Assembly (NCBI GenBank): GCA_905250125.1
Contig: CAJNOL010000011.1
Location: 186,001 to 250,000 of the forward strand
DNA: 64,000 nucleotides
Direction of reading: 5' to 3'
DNA from: Rotaria sordida
Lineage: Eukaryota; Rotifera; Eurotatoria; Philodinida; Philodinidae
The position numbers were made by a program, and so were the translations under genes. The notes below the pieces were generated by a model. It saw only the letters and a program-made list of their open reading frames with translations. It made no database searches and had not been told where the DNA came from. Below, piece after piece: positions 1-10,600 of the stretch. The stretch's first letter is position 1, and every line of letters starts with the position of its first letter.

Positions 1-1009
1 AAAACAGTGAAAACTATTACGTTTTCTCTGTGGTGGTGATAGGGTGGCATCCAGCCTTGGTTATCACACTACATAAAACTGTAATAAATATCGATAGTCG
101 AACTTTTTTTTCCATGATCATGAAGTTTTTGAGCATTTTGAGCAAGAAAGTTTTGTGGTATGGGCACATCTTGAAGTTTGTACATGTCAAACACATGAGA
201 AAAAGTTCGACTAGGGATAGGTTTTCAATAAGTTTAGTCTATCATCATGAGAAAACAGTAGCATAGAAAATATTTGACATTGAAAAATAACATTTTATTT
301 TATGCATACTTAAAGAAAATCTTTATTAATAGTAATATTTTGTTTTCTAAATATGTCAATTAATTTAATGTATAAAAGAAAAGTTTTTTCAAATGTTAAA
401 ATCCTAGAAAGATTTTTGTAATTATCAGAAAGATATTAAGAGAAAATTTTTTTTCAATAAAATCTAGTCTAGAATAATACTAATTGTACAACAATAAGTT
501 TCATTTAAAAAAAATCATTCTCAAAACTTTTGACTTCTCTTGATCATGAAACAACTTCAATCAAGAATGATTTATCTGCTCTATAGTTGTTAAAGTCTTT
601 CAATAAATACGGAGAAATAATAGTTTACGTATCTATATTCGAAGCCAAACAAAAAAAAACAATATGATTCAATTAATTGTCATTTTTCTATCTCTCAAAC
701 TTTTATATGAATGACACATGATCATTATTTTTTTCCACATGCATTAATAAAATCTAATCAAAAACACATCTTGGAATCAAGCAGTTTACTGTTTTCTTTT
801 ATTAATGCGTTGCGAAGCATAGTATGTATATAAACGGTCGTGTACGCATTCGGTCTCCATTCTTTACGTTTTTTCTGCTGTAATAAAAACCGTACTTTGG
901 ATTGCGATGTTCGAGAGTGCGGCAAGTCGCTAGAAATTCGTTCTAACTATATTCAGGTGATTCTTTCCTAGAGATAATACAAAGGTTTTTGAATCTTCAA
1001 TATGAGTTT
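1..1009. other. AT-rich stretch without a supported gene
   Basis: No open frame here has recognisable motifs or a plausible exon chain. The only long frame (30-266, +) is low in information and has no matching splice sites. The DNA is AT-rich with homopolymer runs. Confidence 0.5.
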
Positions 1010-1019
1010 TCATGCATCC

Positions 1020-1545
1020 TCAGAAAGTTCCGCAAAACGGTGGTTTTGATGGTGAGCTAGTCTCATGTTGCACATTACTTTCACGTAGATGCAGAAATTG
1101 TGTTGGAATCTTACTAACATTAACAACAATTGATCCGATTATTGCTAAAAGTGCATATACACGCTCAGATATATCAACAGGATGGTCATTATTAACAAAA
1201 ATTGTTTCATCCAACTCAATTGAATGTTGATGGAAACTATCATTAAGTGATGACAGCACAGTATTAAGACCAATGTGGCTTAAAGTAAATTATTCATGAC
1301 AAAAAAGTTTTGTTGTATTAATTTATCTTCGTATATAGAATGGGTATGTCAATGTTGATATATGTCAATTTACAATAAAAGATTTACTTAATAAAGGTTC
1401 TTTTTTAATAAAAATATGTTCTAAAAATTCTGAAGGCTAATCATTAAAATTAGAATAACCAGTTAAATTAAGATGTAAAATCGATGTACCTGAATCATCA
1501 GCTAAATTTAATGTTACAACTAGAAAAGATTAATCAATAACATTA
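1020..1545 (-). pseudogene. Coding-like fragments of an unrecognised decayed gene
   Basis: On the minus strand, 1020-1259 encodes about 79 residues with balanced composition (ending LSSLNDSF in one direction, SSPSKPPFCGTF at the stop), and about 1440-1520 gives a second coding-like piece containing SGTSILHLNLTGYSNF. The frames are separated by stops and by about 180 bases without clean splice signals, so I read them as remains of one gene. A short coding-like segment on the plus strand (about 1559-1620, MSRNDDDSPLIEYLLEMC) points to more than one relic. I do not recognise the family. The fragments lie just left of a mariner insertion. Confidence 0.3.
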
Positions 1546-1709
1546 CAATAGGAAATGTCACGTAATGATGATGATAGTCCATTAATAGAATATTTATTAG
1601 AAATGTGTGATAAAAAAAGGTAAAAATAATGAATAGATATAAGTACAAATTTTACAAGCAATAACAGCAAGGTTTTTTTTCGAGTAACAAAATTAAACTA
1701 AACTACCTA

Positions 1710-2951
1710 TTGGGTTGGCAAGAAAGCCTTTTGCGTTTTTTTCGAAAATTTAAAAAAAACTTTTTAACTTAAAGAACACAACTAGCTTTCAACAATGTAT
1801 GCTTCATTACTATCTATGACTTGTCGCCAACGCTCTGGCAGCGAAAGGATTCGGCGTTCGTAGAAATCCTGGGGCTTTTGGCCGAAAAAGTTAGCGAGGT
1901 CCATTTCGAGGTCGCTTTTGTCGTCAGAGTTTCTTCTCGCGCAAATGGTTAGAGAAAGAACGGAACAAATGGTAGTCCGTAGGAGCCAAGTCTGGAGAAT
2001 AAGGTGGATGTGGAACCGTAGCCCATCCGAACTCCAATAATTTTTGACGCGTCGATTTTGCAATGTGAGATCTGGCATTGTCATGCAAAAAATCAATTCT
2101 ATCCTGCTTCCCTTGGAGTTTTGCTGCAACCTGGTCTAATTGCTGACGTTAGAGATCAGCAGTGATGGTGCAACCCGTTGGAAGAAGTTCCCAATGGATA
2201 ATTCTTCTTACTTCCCACCAGACGCTCACCATAATCTTCTTTGGATGAAGGTCATCTTTGGGTGTTGCTACAGCTGTTTGTCCAACTCCCAGTCATTGCC
2301 GCTTGCGCGTGTGGTTAACATACAACACCCACTTTCCATTGCCAGTAATAGGATTGTGGACCCATTGGTAGTTGCGATGAAACGTCATTAATTCCATACA
2401 TGCGTCAACTCTGTGTTGAAGCTGATGTGATGACAAATCATGTGGCATTCAAACTCAATATTTCCAAGCTTTGCCTAATTCGCTCAGATGTGTTTCCACT
2501 GTAGTACGAGAGCATCCAAGACGTTCTGCTAAACACCGTGTGGTCAATATAGGATCTTCTTCGATAAGCTGCTTTAAAACATCAATATCCACCTTTAATG
2601 ATGTTTCGGAACGAGGTAAATCGTCGAGTTCGAAGTTATCGTTTTTGAACCGATTGAGCCAATGTTGCGCTGTACGAATGGAGAACGTATCCTTGCCCAT
2701 CATGCTGCATATATTGCTTGTTACTTCCGTTGCTTTGTAGTCCAAACGGAATTCATGAAGCAGAAGCATTCGGAGCTCTCTACGAGATATCTTCATTTCT
2801 AATTCAAGATCAACGTCCGTATCCATAGTTTTGTTGTTGTTCGAAAGATATTCGTACCCCTTTATATACCTTTAGTATGGAAACTTCTAGAACTTTCTTG
2901 ACTGTTCTAGGAAATTTAAAAAAAAACGCAAAAACTTTCTTTCCAACCCAA
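1710..2951 (-). mobile_element. Mariner (Tc1/mariner DD34D-type) transposon, 1242 bp, non-functional
   Basis: The left end begins TTGGGTTGGCAAGAAAG and then runs into TTTTGCG plus a T tract. The right end is its inverted, slightly diverged partner (TTGGGTTGGAAAGAAAG read inward). TA dinucleotides at 1708-1709 and 2952-2953 are the target-site duplication expected for Tc1/mariner. The element carries one transposase reading frame on the minus strand (separate entry) and a TATA-like TATATAAA at 2861-2868 (minus sense), upstream of the transposase ATG. The terminal repeats are still well matched, so the copy is not very old, but the transposase has at least one stop and one frameshift. It lies at the edge of the module shared with 57.6-58.2 kb. 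Confidence 0.92.
1782..2826 (-). pseudogene. Broken mariner transposase
   Basis: The transposase would start at 2826. The N-terminal third (2455-2826) is a mariner helix-turn-helix region: LLHEFRLDYKATE, then IRTAQHWLNRFKNDNFEL and CLAERLGCSRTTVETHL. Downstream come the catalytic-domain landmarks: VWWE where functional mariners have VWWD, then LHDNARSH, then HPPYSPDLAPTDYHLF, and a typical C terminus (QKPQDFYERR ... VIDSNEAYIVES). Damage visible: a TAA stop replaces the expected Tyr in the DLYRQQLDQ-like segment near 2150; the first catalytic Asp reads Glu; and a frameshift lies near 1930, after LREKKL. The second Asp (HDNA) and third Asp (SPDLAPTD) remain. Family assignment is secure; activity is excluded by the breaks. 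Confidence 0.9.
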
Positions 2952-2953
2952 TA

Positions 2954-3618
2954 TTAAATTATAATGAATAATGTAATATACATCACAAATACAAAAAGCA
3001 AGGAAGATATCTTGCTTAAATTTTTATTATATTCAGAAGAAACAAACTAATAGAATAGTCTAAACTAAGTTAATTTCTGTTTCAAATTGAGAGAAGACAT
3101 AAAATTTAGAAGTCTTAATGGCCAATATGACTTCTAGGAATAATTTTTATTGATAAGGTGGATATGTCATCTACTCTGGATGGAATAGTTTTTTCTTTAA
3201 ACACATTACATGCATGTATTTTTTAATGCTAATACAGAAAAATGAAAAAAATGTTTTTTTTGGATGTTAAATTAGTTTTTTTGGTAAAAGCTGGGTTATT
3301 GTGCAGTAGTAGATTATATCACAGTCTGTCAGGTTGCTTCATTACCTCACTCAGGAGGATTTTCTGTCCCTGTTATGGCAAAGCAGTGTAGTGCTCGGCA
3401 AGGCCGTTATGTTTGTAGGCCTCTGTCGTCGTTATTTTATGTCATACCTACGTTTATTGCCCAACCAATCTGGCGTGGTCCGCTGTGGATGTACCCATAT
3501 TAGGCTTACAGGGAGTCTCCCTGGTCACGCGCGCGTACGCGATAATGAGCTGAGAAAAGCCAAAAAGGAAAGTGAATAGCAATGCGAATAAATTTATTGA
3601 GCAGACAAGAAAGAAACT
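2954..3618. repeat. Duplicated 3'-flank module of the ART-TPR genes, copy 1
   Basis: This block matches 57563-58230 along its length, for example TTAAATTATAATGAAT at the left end and the GC-richer core around 3340-3560 (CTTACG/CGTTTATTGCCC, TAGGCTTACAGG, GAGTCTCCCT). Both copies sit immediately 3' of a minus-strand TPR gene in the same orientation. The plus-strand frames in both copies share residues such as QSGVV and RLTGSLP, but indels and differing frames argue against conserved coding. A reverse-strand AATAAA lies at about 3590-3600, just past the TPR stop, so part of the module is probably 3' UTR and polyadenylation signal. Confidence 0.75.
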
Positions 3619-5197
3619 TTACAATTTCTTTGGAATTTTTTCGAGTGTCTCTCTGTAGTCCAGAAGATGAGGATGATTTGAAGACAATTTTTCTTGAGCA
3701 ATTTCTACCGCTTGTTGAACACTTTTCATTGTCATACTATATTTTCCAGTGGACAAATATAATTTCGCTATATTATGATAGATTACAGCTACATCAGGAT
3801 GGTTTTTTGGTAGGTTCTTTTCACGTATTTCTAATCCTTTTTCGAAATATGTCAATGCTGTTGAATAATCTTTCATTTCTCGATATGTTTCATCTAAATT
3901 TGTATATGTTGTTGCACATTCCAGAGGATTACATCGAACTTTCTCTTGAATATTTAATACTTTTCGGTGAAACGAGAGTGTCCTTTCATAATCACCCATT
4001 AATCGATGAATATCACCAATATTACTGTATATAATAGCCGGATTGGGATGCCTTTCAGGTAACATTTGTTGAAATATTGCGAGGGCCCTTTCAAAATAAT
4101 CTAGTATTTTTGAGTAATCTTTCATACTGCGATAAATCTTTCCAAACCAGTTGTATGTAAAAGCACAAGCTAGATTATCTTCTTGAAATGCATTTTGTCT
4201 AATTTGAAAAGCATATGTAGTAGCCTTAGGAGCTGCTGCGTAATTACCCAAGCCATGATACGTCGAGCTGATGTTGTTGTAGGAAGTAGCCAAATCGGGA
4301 TGATTGGGAGATAGAGCTTTTTGGTAGATTTTATGTGTTTTTTCGTAAAATTCAAGTGCTTTCGAGTAGTCACCCATGTCATTATACACTCCACCGATGT
4401 TATTGTATGAACTAGCCAAATGAGGATGATGCGGAGGCAGAGCTTTTTCTTTAATTTGATGTGCTTTTTCGTAAAATTCAAGCGCTTTCGAGTAAACATC
4501 CATCTTGTTATACGTCAGACCGATGTTGTTGTAGGAAGTAGCCCAATCTGGATGAGTCGGTGGCAGAGCTTTTTCTAGAATTTGATGTGATTTGTCATAA
4601 AATTCTAGAGCTTTCGAGTAGTCACCCATGTTGTGATACGCAAGACCGATGTTGTGGTAGGTATTAGCCAATTTTAAATGATCTTCCAGGAGAGTTTTTC
4701 GATAGATTTCGAAGAATTTTTCGTAAAACATAATTTCGTTTTCATATTGACGTTGGTGCCATTTTACTCTTCCTAGCTCGTGACAGATATATGCTCTATC
4801 ACTGTCGTTGGGTGTCTGTTCGAATAGTGCGTTATACAACTCTTCGGCCTTCTCAAATTGGCCTATTATCGGCAGCAATTTACCCATTCGATACCAACCA
4901 GTGCCGTCGACCTCCTCTTGTATACGATCGGTTAATTGACAAAGTTGTTGGTGATCATTAGACATAAGTTTCAGATCCACTTCATAAAGTGGACTTTGCT
5001 TATCAAGCTTTCGAATTTCATCAATTCGAAAAACTGTATGCATCGAGAAGAGAATTTCTTCTTCGTCCTTGAAATAACTGATCTCCTGAATGGAGGCAAA
5101 CGGAGTCGATGAGACAGTAGGATTTATTGTCATTTGAAAAAGGATACCGACCATATCGGTTGCTCCCAAGGTGCCTTCGGCAAAAGCGAGGGACACA
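3619..5197 (-). pseudogene. 5'-truncated ADP-ribosyltransferase/TPR (kinesin-light-chain-like) gene
   Basis: The frame is open for about 525 codons. It begins in the C-terminal part of an ART domain (VGILFQMTINPT, then SYFKDEEEILFSM with the E-x-E glutamates). About nine 42-residue TPR units follow, with the pattern ATSYNNIG..Y..MGDYSKALEFYEK....KALPP.HP typical of TPR_12 and kinesin light chain. The intact paralogue at 58231-60549 has about 340 more residues upstream, including the ART Arg and Ser-Thr-Ser-type motifs; these are missing here. Homology breaks at the codon before VSL (5195-5197), where the 227-bp element begins. No in-frame ATG precedes the break; the first internal ATG is at 5154. 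ADP-ribosylation would be impossible without the NAD-binding Arg and Ser. A TPR-only product is conceivable but unsupported. Confidence 0.8.
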
Positions 5198-5424
5198 CAA
5201 GGGGGAAACAGCAGACTTGAAGTAGAAAAGTACGGCAAAGTACTTTACTTGAAGCAGGCTTGAAGTAGCTTGAAGTAATTGTAAGTAACTTCAAGTAAAT
5301 TTGAAGTTGAAAAGTACTTCAAAGTACTCCACTAGAAGTAGGCTTAAAGTAGCTCAAAGCAGTTCAAAGTAGCGCAAAGTAGCGCCAAGTACTTGAAGTA
5401 CAAAAGTCTGCTGTTTCCCCCTTG
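5198..5424. mobile_element. 227-bp non-autonomous element with 21-bp terminal inverted repeats
   Basis: The ends CAAGGGGGAAACAGCAGACTT and its exact reverse complement (5404-5424) bound a tract made of short direct and inverted repeats of AAGTA/TACTT-like units (GAAGTAG, AAAGTAC, TTCAAAGTA). The inner half looks like two diverged copies of an ~80-bp unit, each running from AGAAGTAGGCTTAAAGTAGC-like sequence. I see no target-site duplication: the left flank is GGGACACA and the right flank is ATTAGATT. It encodes nothing. It marks the 5' limit of the truncated ART-TPR gene. Superfamily unknown. Confidence 0.75.
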
Positions 5425-7612
5425 ATTAGATTACAAATAAGTGCATCTGTGAGCGGCTTCACTCTGTTAATAAATATCTATTCATGAACATTAGTTTACT
5501 TACATTTTCTTATAATTTATTGAATTCTTATCTATCTAGTTTCACACTCCTCGTTTAAACAGACAGCATTCAACCTATTGACCACAATATCTATTCATGT
5601 TTATGTCTCAGGTTTTCTGATAAATTATTGAAAAAAAAAGAAAGTGAAATGCATGTAACTGATCAATGTCTTTATTTTTCAATATTCTATTCATCCATCT
5701 CTTGACAAATGATTATTTTGAATGGCAACAAATAGTTGCGTCTAATCGGTAATCATGCTCGAATTCATCAATCATTGGTTGTATTGTTAGTTGATTAAGT
5801 GGAAGACATAAAATGACATAATTGAAAAACGAATATCAGATAAACTAGGCAGCATTTTTGACTAAATCTTTTGTAACTTTTTCACATATAGTAATAATTG
5901 TGAGGTGTGAGATCTAAACATGATTTCAAATAAATTTTTACCCTGCCAATTGATTGAATGAATGTGATCCATACTTGTAAAGTGGTTTGAAATATGACAT
6001 TGGTTCTTTTTTTTGTATATTCAATACATTTTCTTGAACCAATATTTACCTCAAACCAAATAAGAGTTGTTCTTGCTTGGTGTTCATTAGTAATCATAAG
6101 CAAAGATTGTCTATTTGAGCTAGAGAGACTATCCGAGATTAAGGATGATGTTTTCCTTGGCATAAGAATCCAGCATAACTTTTATTTTTTATCTAAATGT
6201 TGAACTCATAAACGAAAGTGCAAAAAAAAACAAAGTATAAAATCATACAGAGGTACCTTCAATCTCAATATACGTTGATTATGTTTTTGTACTTATCGTA
6301 GTCAAATCGAATATTTTCCTTTCATTATTTTGTACCTATGTGAATGTTTGGATAAATGAAATATGTCTATTACTAGTGTGCTGTTGAAAAATATGCAATA
6401 TTCACTTATTTATAATGGACAATGCAAAAACTTATAGCAGTGTGTAATAATTTGTTCATTTTTGAGGCCCTTAGTCAGTTTAATTATCAAATAAACCAGA
6501 TATACTTTAAGAAATCATCTATCATACTAATAATCTAACTTCTATTATACACTTATAATACAAAAATTATTATTGTTTTTTATGATGCAGATTTCAATAT
6601 GCTCATCGTTTCTAGCTGATATTCGAATGTGATCTGTCTGACTGAAGAATCTTCTATACAATAGTCTTCAGCATGATTTATCATATCAATATTTATTTTT
6701 ACGATAAAATTACAGCATTAACACGATGTTGCAAATATGCTTTGGAAAATCGGATTGACTTCGTTCAATTTGTATTTCAGAAGGTTATCTCTTCTAAAAG
6801 TAAAAATGAGTTCTTGTGAAAACGCTGAACTTTTAGTTTGAACAACGAAATGTTGCTTAAACAAACATCAATAAAATATCACCTAGTTGTCATATTAGAT
6901 TCTATCAATAAAATATTATGAAGTCTATTGATTATCATATATTGAACAATACTATTACATGTTTATTGATCAAATCATTTTAAAAAATATTCGAAAATTT
7001 TTTTTTTCAATTTTCGATATCAGTTAATAGATGACTTAGACAAATACAGAAAACTTGTCTTTCAAACTGATATTCATATTGCTATGCAGAACGATCAAAG
7101 TTAACACATAAATTTGTTTTTTTTGGATTTATATGCAATCGTTTTGTTATTCTGTATAGATCAAATTATCAAAGCAAGGTCATGAAAAATATCACTGGAA
7201 TATATCGCTGTGTCTGACAGGTGGCTAAAAACTGCACACTTTTTTCTAATGTATACAATCATAGCTTCATCTTAATCAGAAACGATCTATAAATTTTACT
7301 TTATATTATTAGACCCTGAAAAAAAAATGTGTAATAATCTATTGGAATCGTCTTCGATGAATAGAGACATCTATTGTCATTAAGATGCTGTTTTTTTCAG
7401 CACGTACTTTATTATAATCCAACAAGTACCAAAAACTCATGAATTGATTTGATTGATAGACACACTCTCTACGCGTCAGCTTCTCTACCCTTTTATAAAA
7501 TCGGATAGCTCGAACCTTCATTTGAGAGTGATTACTTCACTAATTCCATTTTGTTTATTCATGTTACCTTAGTGAATGATCACTATTCCTCGTATATTCA
7601 ACGACGAAAATT
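5425..7612. other. AT-rich intergenic region, no supported gene
   Basis: Both strands were checked for the missing ART exons of the truncated gene to the left and none was found. The frames at 5882-6163 (-), 5994-6203 (+) and 7339-7521 (-) have no motifs or splice context. The last ~100 bases should hold the GOLGA2 promoter, but I cannot point to an element. Confidence 0.5.
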
Positions 7613-10600
7613 ATGGTTGATAATGAAAAACGAGAAAATTTGGCGAATGCTCGTCGAAAAGTATATTTATTTATTTATTTATTATTCTTTTATATTAATT
7701 ATTTGAATATATTAGTTAAAAAAATTTCGCGATCAACGACAACAACAACAAAATGGTAACGATCATTTGACCTTCACTGCAGACACAAATGGTATCGATG
7801 GAGTAAGATTTTTTCTTTTCAAACATAGTTTTCCTGAATAAAATTCTTTTTTCTTGATTCTCTCTAGACATCTAGTGAATCTATTATCAATTACACTAAC
7901 ACGTAAGTTTATTATTATTATTTTTTTCATATCTTCCATTTATTTAAAACATTTGTTTTTATTAGATCTCGTACGATACCACAAGATGTATCTACGTTTG
8001 TTAATGAACAACAAGCTATACTTAATGGAATGCATGAAAATTTAACAAAATCTCCTGTTCTTGAATTAGAAGTAAGTTATAGAAATATTTATATTTCATC
8101 TGCATGAAACTTACTAATATATATATTTTTGAGGAACAAAATCGTCAATATGTTTTATTAATTGAAAATCAAAAACAACAACGAGCTCGTCTCGAAGATC
8201 AACGACAATTTGATGCTGGAAGTAGTATGGTAATCATTTTTTTTGCAAAAGAAAATTTAATAATACAAATTATTTTTTGAATTTTTTCTTTTTGTTTAGT
8301 CTGGTCGTTTAAGTCAAACTCAACCTGATATGGAATTTGCACGACAAATTGAACATAAATATCGTCGTGATCTTGAACATTTACAAGAACAACTTGAAGT
8401 AAGGATTTATTTTAATTATTAATATTGGAGATTAATAATTTTTTTTTGTTCTTATCAATTATTAGATACATGTTCAAACAATTGGTATTCTAGTAGCAGA
8501 AAAAACTGATTTATCAGCTAAATTAAGTCAATCCGTAAAACAACTCGAACGAAAACAAAATGAAATGGATGAAGTTCAAGGACGTCTAAAAGCATCACGT
8601 GAACGTGTTGAAGAACTTGAAAAACAAACACAAAATTCAACATTTAATGCACACAAACGAGAAATGGTTTTAATTAAATTAAATATTCATTTATTTATTC
8701 TTCCATGTATCTTTTTTTTTCTATCTTTAGGCAGTTAAAGAATCGGATAAAGAAATTGATCGACTTAAAACAGAAAATATTCGTCAAAGGTTCAATATTC
8801 TAATAGATTTTATGTTAAAAAAAAATTGCATTTTTTTTTTATTGTAGTCAAATGATCGAAGATCTAAAACAAAATTTAAATGAATTAGATGGAAAAGTTA
8901 ATAGTCGACAAAATATAAATGATCAATTAAATAATGAAATAATAAAATTACAACAAAAATTAGAACAATCAGAAATTCGTTTGGAACAATTTCAAGTTTG
9001 TAGAAATATTTTATATCTTTTTTTTTTTTTTTGTTGTTTAAATAAATTTATTTTCGTTTGTTTCATTAGTCGATTAATGATCCATCAATGGCAAATAAAT
9101 ATGAACAACAAATTGAAGAATTACAAAGAATAGTTTCATTAAAAACAAACGAAGCAGAAGCAGTAAGAGACTATCGTTTTAAATACACATTTTTTTTTTA
9201 TTCATTAATGAATCAGAAAAATTACTTCCGAAGTAATTATTCATATCAAGTAGAAATATAGAACTTTTCAAATAATCATTTAAGACTAGGAATAGCCTTT
9301 AAGCGCTGGTAGTTTGAACTATTTCAGGTTAATTTATTGATTTTCAAAGCTATACATAATAGAAATATTTCAAGATGTTTGAGTTCTCTCAAATAAAATT
9401 GTAAATAAACATACTATTTTAATCGGAATATCGAATATTTTGTCTTTAAAGAACCTCTACAAAAATGAAATTCTTTTTTCCAAGCATACAATCTTGATGC
9501 AATTTTCAGTGAAGGTGTATGTCGAGCTGAACACCTGACAATAAAAATTTCAGTTCGATACATTGAGTTTACGAAGAGTTAGCTTAAGATTAAGAGTCCA
9601 AATTGAAGTTTCTGTGCGTCCAAAAATTCTTCGCCATTTTAAATGTTAGAAAGTTCGGATTGGTTTTAAAATGTAGCCAACATGTGATGCTACAATTTAA
9701 CAGGGCCCGATTTTTCGATTTTCTTCTAGCTTGTATTTCTAGAAAACTTCTCTGATGCAATATGAAAAACATAAGGGGGAGTGTAGGTTCAAAACAATTA
9801 GTTTTTTATTAACATTAATGGGAAAATCAAGAAAACCCGCTATGTTAAGTTGTAGAACTTATTTTTACTCTTATTTTGACATCAGGCCCCGCTTTCTAAG
9901 CGTTTAAAATAGTGGAGAAATTTGTACCGCATGGGAACATAAAACTCAAAAGTTTTTAGAAAAACAATATTGTTTTCTTCTGAGTGAAGCTTACAAACTA
10001 TAGTGCATTCGAGCGTAGACACTTTGCTCTATGTAACAAGTTTTAAACTACAAGTTCGATTACTTTGACCAAAATTGGCCTTTTCTGAGGGCAAAGTGCC
10101 CTTAATTGAAAAAACATTCCTTTATTCATCGATTACTTAACTCTTGTTAAGATCGAATTACAGAATATTACCATTTTATTTTGTTAGCTTAGCTAAATTG
10201 TTTTGAGATTCGGACAGAATAAGTTTTTCTTCATACTATTTTTCATCATAAAAAGAAACAACATATAATAACTATTTGGATCAAGATGCTCAATAAAAAG
10301 TCTTATTGATGTCAAATTAAGTTGAATGATGAAAAGAGTTACCTAAAATGATTATGATTGTATGCTCAAACTAAAAGGAAAAAAAACGCCTACTAATAAA
10401 ATATTTTGTTTTCCATGCAGAACAAACAAATAATATTCCAAGTTATCAATATTCACATGTGTTATTGAAACTATGTAAACTATAAATGCGCATACATTAT
10501 AAATATGTTGACTGTGAATAATATTCTATCATTTGATTCGTTCCTATCTTTTTTACTTGTAAGAATTAGTCTTAGTCAGCGTTTTTTGTCATTTATTTTT

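Noticed and set aside
30-266. 78-codon frame at the window start
   Set aside because: No recognisable motif, no splice partners, composition typical of random AT-rich frames.
3582-4034. 150-codon plus-strand frame over the TPR gene
   Set aside because: It is the antisense shadow of the TPR repeats; the minus-strand frame has clear TPR motifs and far better codon use.
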